From the NCBI GenBank assembly GCA_016874975.1, contig VGSQ01000006.1, positions 1 to 58,018 on the forward strand: a stretch of 58,018 nt of DNA, read 5' to 3'. Below, piece by piece: positions 34,213-42,105 of this stretch. The position numbers were made by a program, and so were the translations under genes. The DNA is from Deltaproteobacteria bacterium (GTDB lineage Bacteria > Desulfobacterota > Desulfobaccia > Desulfobaccales > 0-14-0-80-60-11). Positions within the stretch are counted from its first letter, which is position 1; the number at the start of each line of letters is the position of its first letter. Under the pieces are notes generated by a model. It had not been told where the DNA came from, searched no databases, and saw only the letters and a program-made list of their open reading frames with translations.

Positions 34213-34659
34213 TCAGGAGCCGAGTCGGCGCCGGACGATCTCCTGGACCGCCTTACCGTCGGCCCGGCCGGCCAGCCGGGCCATGGCGCTCTTCATCACC
34301 TTGCCCAGGTCCTTGGGGCCCTGGGCCCCCACCTCGGCGATGACGGCGGCGATTTCCGCCTCCAGCTCTTCGGGGCCGAGTTGCGGCGGCAAAAAAGAGA
34401 GGAGGAAAGTTGCTTCTTCCTCCTCTCGGTGAGCCAGGTCCAGACGCCCGGCTTTGGTGTATTCGGCGGCGGCTTCCCGCCGTTGTTTTACCTGGGTGGC
34501 AAGCACCGCCTGGAGTTCGGGCTCGGCAAGGGGGCGTTTGACATCCACTTCGCGGTAGCGCACCGCGGTGCGCAGCATCCGCAAGGTGGAAAGGGCCACC
34601 TCCCGCTTGCCCCTGAGGGCCTCCTTGAAGGCCGCGTCCAGGCGCTGGGCCAGGGACAT
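34213..34659 (-). CDS. YqeY/GatB-tail domain protein
   Basis: 148 residues of the YqeY family (GatB C-terminal-like, RNA-binding helical fold). Visible marks are LRMLRTAVRYREVD, LSFLPPQLGPEELEAEIA and DLGKVMKSAMARLAGRADGKAVQEIV. The family is often next to rpsU and is thought to act on tRNA or amidation-related steps, without a proven reaction. The ATG overlaps the rpsU stop as TAATG, so the two are translationally coupled. The start at 34659 is set by this overlap. Confidence 0.93.
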   Translation of the reverse strand: MSLAQRLDAAFKEALRGKREVALSTLRMLRTAVRYREVDVKRPLAEPELQAVLATQVKQRREAAAEYTKAGRLDLAHREEEEATFLLSFLPPQLGPEELEAEIAAVIAEVGAQGPKDLGKVMKSAMARLAGRADGKAVQEIVRRRLGS

Positions 34660-34859
34660 TATGAGCCCTCGAGCTTGCGCATCTTCTTCAAAGCCCGCTT
34701 CTTGGCCGCCAACACTTTCTTCTTGCGCTTGATGCTGGGTTTCTCGTAATGCTCCCGCTTGCGGATTTCCGAGAGTATCCCAGCCTTCTCGCACTGCTTC
34801 TTAAAGCGTTTAAGGGCGACCTCGAAGGGTTCGTTGGGTTTCACCCTGATGCCTGGCAT
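34659..34859 (-). CDS. rpsU: 30S ribosomal protein S21
   Basis: 66 residues with the S21 pattern: short N-terminal strand [20 protein letters not shown], then a Lys/Arg-rich helical tail ([21 protein letters not shown]). S21 helps 30S-mRNA pairing at initiation. It is the first gene of the macromolecular synthesis operon here. A GGAGG lies about 10 nt before the ATG at 34859, and a good promoter is about 90 nt upstream. Confidence 0.96.
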   Translation of the reverse strand: MPGIRVKPNEPFEVALKRFKKQCEKAGILSEIRKREHYEKPSIKRKKKVLAAKKRALKKMRKLEGS

Positions 34860-34946
34860 CCATCTCAGCCTCCTCCCCTGGTCAGATGACCTGTATACTC
34901 CCCTGAAAGCACCGGCCTTCCAGATGAAACGAAACCAAACTATATT

Positions 34947-34974
34947 TTTGTATCATGCAAGCCGGACCTGTCAA
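34947..34974 (-). promoter_or_regulatory. Sigma-70 promoter of the rpsU-mutS2-dnaG-rpoD operon
   Basis: On the minus strand TTGACA (34974-34969) and TACAAA (34952-34947) are 16 nt apart, with an extended -10 TG (TGATACAAA). The transcript would start about 80 nt upstream of rpsU. Confidence 0.65.
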
Positions 34975-35024
34975 GTGGTTTTTTCCGATGAAGTCCGATC
35001 CGGCCCCGGCCCCCGGGGCAACGC

Positions 35025-35531
35025 TCATGGAGACAGGGAAAAAAAATCCTTCAGGGAATCCCGGGAGGAACTGAAGGCGATGAGACTCCAGGGGATGTCC
35101 CGGGGAGCGAAGACCCGGGCCTCCAGCTCCTCGTCGCCGGCGACCAGCTCCCCGTCCAGGCGGCGGGTGACGTAGGCCAACAGGACGGTGCGGGAATGAC
35201 GATAGGAATAAACCTTCAGGAGCCTTTCCACCCGCACCGTCAGACCCGTTTCCTCCTGGGCCTCCCGGACCACGGCCTCCTCCACCGTTTCGCCCAGGTC
35301 CACGAAGCCTCCGGGCACCACCCAGAGGCCGTAGCCGGGCTCGATGCTGCGGCGCACCAGGACGATGCCCCCCTGGAGAGGGATGAGGGCCAGGACCGCC
35401 AGCTTGGGATCGATATAAAAGATAAAGCCGCAGTCCGTGCACACCAGGCGTTTGGGCTCCCGGGGCTTGAGGAGGCGCTCCGCCAGGGAGCCGCCGCATA
35501 GGGGACAGAATCGGTAATCGATGTCTTGCAT
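35025..35531 (-). CDS. Nudix hydrolase with N-terminal zinc ribbon
   Basis: 168 residues. A zinc ribbon (CPLCGG near residue 9 and CTDCGF near residue 31) precedes a Nudix domain whose box is complete: GGFVDLGETVEEAVVREAQEETGL (about 74-97, read as GX5EX7REVXEEXGX). The layout resembles NudC-like or ADP-ribose/NADH pyrophosphatases, but the NudC SQPWPFP-type segment is not seen, so the substrate is open. The ATG at 35531 has only a weak GAAG upstream. It is not obviously in an operon. Confidence 0.88.
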   Translation of the reverse strand: MQDIDYRFCPLCGGSLAERLLKPREPKRLVCTDCGFIFYIDPKLAVLALIPLQGGIVLVRRSIEPGYGLWVVPGGFVDLGETVEEAVVREAQEETGLTVRVERLLKVYSYRHSRTVLLAYVTRRLDGELVAGDEELEARVFAPRDIPWSLIAFSSSRDSLKDFFSLSP

Positions 35532-35663
35532 GAGTCTTCGTTGCGGGCAGAAGCGCCGGGGGTTTTCACCGGCTGCCGGGCCGCAGACGGCACAACCTTG
35601 GCGGGCCGGGGGGGAGGGGAGAATTCCAGGGGCCGCTCCCCGTCACCTTTTCCTGCGCTCAGT

Positions 35664-36077
35664 TTACTGGAACCACAGACCCGTCACCAGGATGCGGTCT
35701 TTTCGCTTGCTCACCACCATCTTGATGAGGACGTCGTTTTCGCTCCGCTCAAATGTCGCCCTGTAAAGCACCACGCTCATGTTGTTCTGTTTCAAGGAAC
35801 CCAGGAACGTGCGGGACTGGAGCTTGCCCAACTTGTTCATGATCTGGGTGCGCACCTGTTGAAACTTCTTTTCCGATACCGCCTCCTTCAGGGTGTCATC
35901 GAAGTCCTGAGAGTATGCCTGATAATCGTTTTCCTGGAGTCCGGCCAACAGCCGGTCCAGGATGGGGTCGGCCGCGGCCTTGACCTCCTGGTCGTTTTGG
36001 CCGACGACCGCACCGGAGGCCGGCAGGACCAGGGTCACAACCAGGATCAGGGGCAGAAGTTTTCTCAGTGGATGCAT
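35664..36077 (-). CDS. Secreted protein of unknown function (DUF3887-like)
   Basis: 137 residues with a signal peptide (MHPLRKLLPLILVVTLVLPASG). The small alpha/beta domain resembles DUF3887 (VGQNDQEVKAAADPILDRLLAGLQENDYQAYSQDFD). It would act outside the cytoplasm; no catalytic motif is seen. The ATG at 36077 has AAGGAG at 8-nt spacing. The following gene upstream on this strand is also a secreted protein, but the 255-nt gap argues against a tight operon. Confidence 0.75.
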   Translation of the reverse strand: MHPLRKLLPLILVVTLVLPASGAVVGQNDQEVKAAADPILDRLLAGLQENDYQAYSQDFDDTLKEAVSEKKFQQVRTQIMNKLGKLQSRTFLGSLKQNNMSVVLYRATFERSENDVLIKMVVSKRKDRILVTGLWFQ

Positions 36078-36332
36078 GGTGCACGCTCCTTCAGGTTGAG
36101 AATGTTGTAATACCAGAGCTTCTTGCAAAACTTACGCCGCCACGTCAGGGTTTCCGAAATATCAAAATATCAAGGGGCGCGGGGTGCACACTATAGATCT
36201 ACACCTTCAAGAGTTTTTGGTCACCGTGGGACTTGCACGGTAGAAGCTATATGCCAAAACCTGAAAGGTGTCCCCGGCGCCACAGGCGGGTCCGTCATCG
36301 GCCATGATTTCCGCCTGCGGCGCCCTTATCGA

Positions 36333-36959
36333 TCAGATATAAGGCGGGAAGCCGTCCCCGGCCCGCTCCACAAAACCCTGTTCACCGGTAGGCACCACCT
36401 CCACCTGATCGAACATGGCCGGTCCGCCCCGGGGCCCTTCCTCCTTGGGGTTGACGATCCCGGCTTTTATGATTCTGATTTCCTGTCCCCCCTGCAAATC
36501 CTTCACCGCTTTGGCCTCCAGGCTGGCCTGGGCGTACAGGGTCTTGTCGCTCAGCAGCACGGCGAAGGCCCGGCTCTGTTTGGTGCGGCGCAGTTTGACG
36601 GCCTTGATGGCCAATCCGGCGGTGTCGTCCCGGGTTTTGGCGAAATACCTTTCCAGGACCCCCAGGGCTGCGGGGCTGGAGAGCTGCCCCAGGGCCCAGA
36701 CCGCGTTGAAGGGATAGGCGCCGGTGGCCCCGCCCAATTGTTGCTCGTATATCTGCCGGCGCTCCAGCAATTGGGCCAGAAGAGGCACAATGGCCTCGCC
36801 CTGCTGCACGGCCCAATGGGCGGCGTTCAGGGTGGCGCCGTAGCCGCCGCGCACCAGGCGCTGCTCCACCTGCGCCAGGGTAAGGGCGCCGTGGCCGGGC
36901 GCGGCGGCGGCCAGCTGCCAAGCCAGGGTCATAACCAACACCAGGGGGCGCATTCTCAT
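36333..36959 (-). CDS. Secreted protein with HEAT-like helices and an SH3-like end
   Basis: 208 residues. Residues 1-24 are a signal peptide (LVLVMTLAWQLAAAAPGHG). Helical repeats (about 25-130: NAAHWAVQQGEAIVPLLAQLL, NAVWALGQLSSPAALGVLERYF) look like HEAT/PBS units. The end (about 135-200, LSDKTLYAQASLEAKAVKDLQGGQEIRIIKAG) resembles a bacterial SH3 domain. The combination suggests binding to a cell-wall or protein partner in the periplasm. I do not recognise a named family. GAAGGGG lies 2-3 nt before the first ATG; a second ATG two codons on has better spacing. Confidence 0.72.
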   Translation of the reverse strand: MRMRPLVLVMTLAWQLAAAAPGHGALTLAQVEQRLVRGGYGATLNAAHWAVQQGEAIVPLLAQLLERRQIYEQQLGGATGAYPFNAVWALGQLSSPAALGVLERYFAKTRDDTAGLAIKAVKLRRTKQSRAFAVLLSDKTLYAQASLEAKAVKDLQGGQEIRIIKAGIVNPKEEGPRGGPAMFDQVEVVPTGEQGFVERAGDGFPPYI

Positions 36960-37416
36960 AACCCCTTCCCTCCCTTGGACTCCGAAAGCGTCGGCGGCAA
37001 ACGTCCGTCCACAGGCCGGCGGCCTGCGCCGCCAACATGTTCCCGGTTTTGAGAGAACCGCGGGCTCAGGTGCGACTGACAGGCAAATCCCCGGGGGACA
37101 GACCGTGGCGCCTGTGCTACTGAATTTGAGTTTCTGGTTTTTTCAACAAGATTTTATCTGTATCTTATTGATTTGGCAAAGTAATTGGATCATTTTTCGG
37201 TTTGGTTCCGGCCTCCAGGCCGGGATGTGTACCACAATCCCTCCCCCAACCCCTGAGCATCGTGATGAACAGGGAAGACGAGACCTTTTCCATTGTACCC
37301 CGAAGCGGGAGGGAAACCGCTCATTTTTCTCGTCCAACCCCCGCCTTCCGGGCTTATTGATTGCATGGCAAAGGCGCAAAGGTCTGTTGAGACCGTCGCC
37401 CCTGCCGTCGGGAGGA
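36960..37416. other. Non-coding gap of about 450 bases
   Basis: No gene is seen. It carries a good minus-strand promoter (37151-37179) and a copy of the covarying hairpin element at about 37194-37240 (stem CCGGCC-TCCA-GGCCGG at 37208-37223). An AT-rich patch surrounds the promoter. Confidence 0.55.
37151..37179 (-). promoter_or_regulatory. Candidate sigma-70 promoter for the HEAT/SH3 protein gene
   Basis: Minus strand TTGCCA (37179-37174), 17-nt spacer, TAAAAT (37156-37151). Each hexamer matches the consensus at 5 of 6 positions. The leader to the gene at 36959 would be about 185 nt. Confidence 0.5.
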
Positions 37417-38337
37417 CTATTTCAATACAAAGGGAGCCGGGCTGAAGGTGAGCAGAAACACGACGACGGTCATGACCCCCAGAAATTTGCGGCGCGCGTC
37501 CAGGGGCACCCAGTCCAGATAAGGCGGTGGGTGCTTGAAGCCCAGGATGGAGAGCAGCATGGCCCAGACCAGCCAGCCGTACCAGGCGATGAGGCCGATG
37601 ACCACCAGGGCGGCCAGGCATCCCAGGGAGATGAGCCGGTGGTGCCGGGGAAAGAGGGCGTAGGCCACGTGGCCGCCGTCCAACTGGCCCACCGGCAGAA
37701 GGTTGAGCGTGGTGACCAGCAGGCCGATCCAACCGGCAAAAGCCACCGGATGCAGGATGACGGCCTGGTCCGCCGCCAGAGGACCGATGACCAGGTAGCT
37801 CAGGAACTTGAAGAGCAGGGGTTCCCCCAGGATCAAGGCGCCGCCGAAATCCGGCGCCAGAGGCTTGATCTGGGAAAGCCTGAGGCCGACGACCAGCACC
37901 GGGATGGACACCGCCACGCCGGTCAGGGGCCCGGCACAGCCCACGTCCAGCAAGGCCCGCTTGTCCTGGATGGGCGAACGGATGCGGATAAAGGCGCCGA
38001 ACGTGCCGACAATGAAGGGAAAGGGCGGCGCCGGCAAAAAATAGGGGAGCGTCACGTCCAGGCGATGGCGCCGCGACGCCAGGTAATGCCCCATCTCATG
38101 CGTCCCTAAAATGAGGAGCAGGGTAAAGGAAAAGGGGATGCCCCGGTACAGAAGATGCGGGGTTTCCAGGGGATTGACCCCCCGTTGGATGGCCCCGGCG
38201 GTGATGGTGGTGGCCACGGTGGCCAGAAACAGGATAAGGTGGAGCCTGGTGGCCCGGGGCCGGGGCTTCTCCGGGAATCTGAAGCCCCCCGGCGGCCACT
38301 CTCTGACTGGCAAAGGCTCGGCGAACCTGTCCGGCAT
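37417..38337 (-). CDS. Site-2 protease family (M50) membrane metalloprotease
   Basis: 306 residues with several membrane helices. The zinc motif HEMGH (THEMGHYLASRRH, about residue 80) and the second-ligand motif LLPVGQLDGGH (about 214-224) are both intact. Such enzymes cut substrates within the membrane. There is no PDZ domain, so this is the compact type rather than RseP. No anti-sigma partner is adjacent, so the substrate is unknown. The ATG at 38337 has AGGAG 4-5 nt upstream. Confidence 0.92.
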   Translation of the reverse strand: MPDRFAEPLPVREWPPGGFRFPEKPRPRATRLHLILFLATVATTITAGAIQRGVNPLETPHLLYRGIPFSFTLLLILGTHEMGHYLASRRHRLDVTLPYFLPAPPFPFIVGTFGAFIRIRSPIQDKRALLDVGCAGPLTGVAVSIPVLVVGLRLSQIKPLAPDFGGALILGEPLLFKFLSYLVIGPLAADQAVILHPVAFAGWIGLLVTTLNLLPVGQLDGGHVAYALFPRHHRLISLGCLAALVVIGLIAWYGWLVWAMLLSILGFKHPPPYLDWVPLDARRKFLGVMTVVVFLLTFSPAPFVLK

Positions 38338-38365
38338 GATTCTCCTATGACTGGCTCAGGTCCGC

Positions 38366-39115
38366 TCACTTTCCTTGAGCAGCCCCTTGCGTGGGAGCGG
38401 ACTGCATCAGACGCCGCAATTCCTGCCGCTCCCGGGGGGTGAGTTCCCGCCAGGCGCCCCGGGGCAGCCCGCCCAGAGACAGGGGCCCCAGGGCCAGACG
38501 CTTCAGCTTGAGGACCGGATGGCCCAGGCGCTCACACAGACGTTTCACCAGATGGTAACGCCCCTCCCGCACCGTCAGTTCCAGAGTAGTTTTGTCCGGG
38601 CTGCGCTTGAGCACTTTAACGTCGGCGGGGACGGGCCGGCCGTCCAGTTCCACCCCGTCGCCCAGGGTCGCCAGCACGGCCGGGGCCACCTCTCCCGCCA
38701 AGGTGACCCGATAGGTCCGGGCCACCTGGTAGCGGGGGTGCATCAGCCGCTGGGCCAACTCCCCGTCGTTGGTGAGCAGCAGCAGCCCGGTGGCGTCGTA
38801 ATCCAGCCGTCCCACGGGATAGAGGCGCCCGAATTGCGGCCCCACCAGGTCGGTGACGACGCGGCGGCCCCGGGGGTCCGCAGTGCTGGAGAGATAGCCC
38901 GAGGGCTTGTGCAGCATGAGGACCACCGGCGCCTCGACTTTGAGCCGCTGGCCCGCCACCACCACCCGGTCCCGCTCCGGATCGATTTTGGCCCCCGGAG
39001 TGGTGACCACCCGGCCGTTGACCTTAACCGCGCCGGCGGCGATGAGCTCCTCGGCCCGCCGCCGGGAAGCCACCCCGGTGCGGGCCATGAATTTGTGGAG
39101 GCGTTCCAGGGCCAT
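38366..39115 (-). CDS. RluB-like 23S rRNA pseudouridine synthase
   Basis: 249 residues. An N-terminal S4 RNA-binding domain (RLHKFMARTGVASRRRAEELIAAG) leads to an RsuA/RluB-type catalytic domain with VGRLDYDATGLLLLTNDGEL (catalytic Asp) and the KRLCERLGHPVLKLKRLALG end. RluB makes pseudouridine at 23S position 2605 in E. coli; RluE/RsuA specificity cannot be fully excluded. The start at 39115 is chosen for the family N-terminus; no clear ribosome site is seen. It lies 118 nt after trpS on the same strand. Confidence 0.9.
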   Translation of the reverse strand: MALERLHKFMARTGVASRRRAEELIAAGAVKVNGRVVTTPGAKIDPERDRVVVAGQRLKVEAPVVLMLHKPSGYLSSTADPRGRRVVTDLVGPQFGRLYPVGRLDYDATGLLLLTNDGELAQRLMHPRYQVARTYRVTLAGEVAPAVLATLGDGVELDGRPVPADVKVLKRSPDKTTLELTVREGRYHLVKRLCERLGHPVLKLKRLALGPLSLGGLPRGAWRELTPRERQELRRLMQSAPTQGAAQGK

Positions 39116-39233
39116 GGTGGATGGTTGGGGTTGAGGGAAGGGGCCAGGGGTCAGCGACCCCCCCTCTCTCAAACTCCCTCCCCCCTTAAAAGGATTTGCA
39201 AGCAGGGAATTTGCCATGTTGGTCCCGGCATTG

Positions 39234-40253
39234 CTAGGACCATAACTGCACATCCAAATTAAAGCCGATGGCCTCCCGCACTTCGGCCATGGTGCGCCGC
39301 GCCGTCCGGCGGGCCCGGGCGTTCCCGGCCAGGAGGATGTCCCGCACCTCGTCGGGGTGGTTTTCGTAATAATGCCGCCGCTCCTGCACAGGGGCCAGGT
39401 TGGCCAGCAGCGCCTCGGCCAGCATCATCTTGCAGTCCACACAGCCCAGCCGGGCGGCCCGGCATTCCACCACGATCTCGTCAAGCTTCTCCTGAGGCAG
39501 GTTGAGACGATGGAAGGGGAACGCCAGGCAACGGTCCGGCTCCCCCGGGTCTTTTTTGTAAGGGCGCTGGGTGTCGGTGACCATCTGGCGCACCTTCTCA
39601 CTGATGAGCTTGGGGGGGTCGCTCAGATAGATGCAGTTCTGGTAGCTCTTGCTCATCTTGCGGCCGTCGGTGCCGGTGAGTTTGGGCGCCTCGGTGAGCA
39701 GCGCCTCGGGCTCCGGGAAGATGGGCCGGAAAAAATGGTTGAAGCGCCGGGCGATCTCCCGGGTCATCTCCACGTGGGGCACCTGGTCCACCCCCACCGG
39801 CACCCCCTGGGCTTTGTACATCAGGATGTCCGCGGCCTGGAGGATGGGGTAGCCCAGAAAGCCATAGGTGGCCAGATCCTTGTGGGCCAGCTCCTGCACC
39901 TGGTCCTTGTAGGTGGGGTTGCGCTCCAGCCAGGGCACCGGGGTGAGCATGCCGAAGATGAGATAGAGTTCGGCGTGCTCCGGCAGGGCCGACTGGACGA
40001 AAAGGGTGGATTTTTCCGGGTCCAGGCCCACGGCCAGCCAGTCCATCAGCATCTCCGGGATGTAGTCCCGGATGTTGGCGGCGTCCTCGTATTCGGTGGT
40101 GAGGGCGTGCCAGTCGGCCACGAAGTAGAAGCACTCGTATTCTTCCTGGAGCTTCACCCAGTTGTACAGAGCGCCGTAATAATTCCCCAGGTGTAGTTTG
40201 CCCGTGGGGCGCATGCCACTCAAGATGCGTCGGCGAGTCGGTTCCCGGGTCAT
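39234..40253 (-). CDS. trpS: Tryptophanyl-tRNA synthetase
   Basis: 339 residues, normal for bacterial TrpRS. The class I signatures are present: a HIGH variant (PTGKLHLGNYYGAL, about 16-29) and KMSKSYQN (about 198-205). The YPILQAADILMYKA substrate-specificity region is also seen. The enzyme charges tRNA-Trp. The ATG at 40253 begins immediately after the C_GCAxxG gene stop (40255), with a GGAGGG inside that gene's end. The two are therefore cotranscribed and coupled. Confidence 0.97.
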   Translation of the reverse strand: MTREPTRRRILSGMRPTGKLHLGNYYGALYNWVKLQEEYECFYFVADWHALTTEYEDAANIRDYIPEMLMDWLAVGLDPEKSTLFVQSALPEHAELYLIFGMLTPVPWLERNPTYKDQVQELAHKDLATYGFLGYPILQAADILMYKAQGVPVGVDQVPHVEMTREIARRFNHFFRPIFPEPEALLTEAPKLTGTDGRKMSKSYQNCIYLSDPPKLISEKVRQMVTDTQRPYKKDPGEPDRCLAFPFHRLNLPQEKLDEIVVECRAARLGCVDCKMMLAEALLANLAPVQERRHYYENHPDEVRDILLAGNARARRTARRTMAEVREAIGFNLDVQLWS

Positions 40254-40254
40254 G

Positions 40255-40782
40255 TCAGGTAAGACCCTCCACGTTCTCGCCGAACTCGCCGGAGCCCCAC
40301 TTCACCAGGTCCCGGGGGTGGGCCATCTCTGCGGCCAGGCCGGCCATGTCCATCACCAGGTTGCGGCAGAACAGGGCGTGCTCCCGGCAGAGCCAGTCTT
40401 TTCCCTGCCACTTTGCGGTGAGGATGCGGCACTGGGTGTTGCCGAAGCGTTTTTTAAACTCGTTGGGCAACCGGTTGAAAAGACGATAGAGCCCCGGATT
40501 GCCATAAAGTTCATTGACCGCCATCCGGAAGTTGGTGGGCACCTGCCGGCGGCCGTAAACCGCCCCCAAGGCGGCCATGGCGCCGACGAGGGAGCCGCAG
40601 TTGTCCCCGAACAGGCCGCCGCCGCCGCCGAAGCCCGTCATGAGGGACATGCATTCGGTGGGCAAACCGGTGGATACGTGGTGCAACACCGCCTCCAGAA
40701 CGCATTCGGCGCAGTTGAGGCCGGTCTTGAAATTATCCTTGGCCCGTTGCTTCACCCGGGCCACCAGCTCTTCCGGGTTCAT
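40255..40782 (-). CDS. C_GCAxxG_C_C-type redox protein
   Basis: About 175 residues of the family defined by a C..GCAxxG..C..C pattern. Here NCAECVLEAVL, the glycine run GFGGGGGLFGDNCGSLVGAMAALG and three late cysteines (QCRILTAKW, DWLCREHALFCRNLV) are visible. The usual GCAxxG is varied to CGSLVG. The family is common in anaerobes and is thought to bind metal or act in electron transfer; no reaction is proven. The ATG at 40782 has AAGGAG at 8-nt spacing; a GTG at 40791 is possible but would bury that site. It is coupled to trpS after it and to the membrane-anchored protein before it. Confidence 0.82.
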   Translation of the reverse strand: MNPEELVARVKQRAKDNFKTGLNCAECVLEAVLHHVSTGLPTECMSLMTGFGGGGGLFGDNCGSLVGAMAALGAVYGRRQVPTNFRMAVNELYGNPGLYRLFNRLPNEFKKRFGNTQCRILTAKWQGKDWLCREHALFCRNLVMDMAGLAAEMAHPRDLVKWGSGEFGENVEGLT

Positions 40783-40787
40783 GGAGA

Positions 40788-41411
40788 TCACTCCTTCATG
40801 GAAATCAATTGAAATTCTTCTCTCATGGCATCTTTATAGATATATGCCGACTGGACAATGCCGATTTTCTCCGCAAACCAGAAATATCCCTCTTTCATCG
40901 GCATGGTGGCGGGATAGGTGATCTTCACCTTGACGCATTCCTTGAAGGCGCCGGCCGGCACCACCACCGTGTCGCTGACGCTCTCAATCCTGCCTTTGGG
41001 GCCGTCGCCGGTTCCCCACACCTCCCCCACTTTCAGAGGATCCTTGAGATAGTAAAAGGGATTGGGCAGCACGACGGGCTTGGGGTCCTTTTCTCCTTTG
41101 GTCGCCAGAAACATGACCCCTTCGCTATCCTTGCTGAAATAACCCATAAAACTGACTCCGGCCATTTCGTATTTTCTCGGCACCACCCTTTTCCGATCCA
41201 GAGTCTGCTGGGCCAGGTTGGTGACCTTCTGCTTGATCTGTTCGACGACGGCCCCGTCCTTGGTGCGTTTAACGGCATATTCCAGGGTCAGCCCCTCCTG
41301 GAGGGGGAAATAATTGTCCACATGCTTGGCGCCGAAGATGAACCCACCCGCAAAGATGATTGCGCCAAGGGCCGCCGCCAGGAGACCCCGTCGGGAAGAT
41401 GTTGCAACCAT
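40788..41411 (-). CDS. Membrane-anchored exported protein of unknown function
   Basis: 207 residues. An N-terminal anchor or signal (about 9-28, GLLAAALGAIIFAGGFIFGAK) precedes a beta-rich domain (LTLEYAVKRTKDGAVVEQIKQKV, DTVVVPAGAFKECVKVKITYP). The latter resembles the DUF3108-like beta-barrel of exported proteins, a weak match. The ATG at 41411 is supported by an excellent GGAGGTGATC. Its stop at 40788 lies inside the ribosome-site region of the C_GCAxxG gene, so the two are coupled. A shared envelope-redox role is an inference. Confidence 0.75.
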   Translation of the reverse strand: MVATSSRRGLLAAALGAIIFAGGFIFGAKHVDNYFPLQEGLTLEYAVKRTKDGAVVEQIKQKVTNLAQQTLDRKRVVPRKYEMAGVSFMGYFSKDSEGVMFLATKGEKDPKPVVLPNPFYYLKDPLKVGEVWGTGDGPKGRIESVSDTVVVPAGAFKECVKVKITYPATMPMKEGYFWFAEKIGIVQSAYIYKDAMREEFQLISMKE

Positions 41412-41499
41412 CGGATCACCTCCGCTCGCGGAAATGTAAGACCTTTGGGGGATACCCTCGCCTGTCGGGCGGCCCGGCGCGCTTGTGCCGCCTCCGACC

Positions 41500-42105
41500 T
41501 TACTCTGCCGGCGGCTCGGCGCGCTGCCCCGGTGGGGAAGACGCCGGAACCAGACCCTCCAGGAAGGTCTGCGCCTCTTTGAGAACTTCTCCCAACTCCC
41601 GCCCGGTGTCAAGTCTCAGGAGCGGATAGTCCGCCTCGGTGGGGGGCTCGAAGTCCTGGGCCTGGGCCGCCAGCAGCTCCTCCCGCCCGTCGGAGATGGA
41701 GGAGGCGTCCGCCTGGCGGAGGCACAGGCGCTCCCGCACCACCTCCAGGGGGCAGAGGCAATAGATAAAACAGGCCCGGGCCCCCGCCTGCCGGGCCAGG
41801 TCGCGCACTTCCTGCCGTTCCTGGGCCCGCTTGAAGGAGGCGTCCAGGATCACCCCGGGGGCCGCAGCCAGCCACGCCACCGCCCGGCGCCGCATCTCGG
41901 CATAGGTTCGGGCGGAGAAGTCGTCCCGGTAAATGCCTTCCCCATAGGCCACCGGGGTGGGGGTGGTGGGCCCGAGCCCGGCCAGGACTTTGCGCACCGC
42001 ATCGCTGTGCACCACCGGCCAGCCCAGGGCCTCGCCCAGGGCCAGGGCCAGGGTGGTCTTGCCCGTGCCCATGAGCCCGAAGACCACCAGGATCAGCCGT
42101 GCCAC
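41500..42105 (-). CDS. P-loop kinase-like ATP-binding protein (COG0645 half)
   Basis: 201 residues. Walker A is FGLMGTGKTTLALALG (about 6-21), followed by VHSDAVRKVLAG and DASFKRAQER. This matches the C-terminal half of proteins annotated as bifunctional aminoglycoside phosphotransferase/ATP-binding protein. The start is GTG at 42105, with GGAGG at about 7 nt, 13 nt inside the end of the previous gene. Longer starts would be out of register with known family N-termini. The substrate is unknown. Confidence 0.8.
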   Translation of the reverse strand: MARLILVVFGLMGTGKTTLALALGEALGWPVVHSDAVRKVLAGLGPTTPTPVAYGEGIYRDDFSARTYAEMRRRAVAWLAAAPGVILDASFKRAQERQEVRDLARQAGARACFIYCLCPLEVVRERLCLRQADASSISDGREELLAAQAQDFEPPTEADYPLLRLDTGRELGEVLKEAQTFLEGLVPASSPPGQRAEPPAE

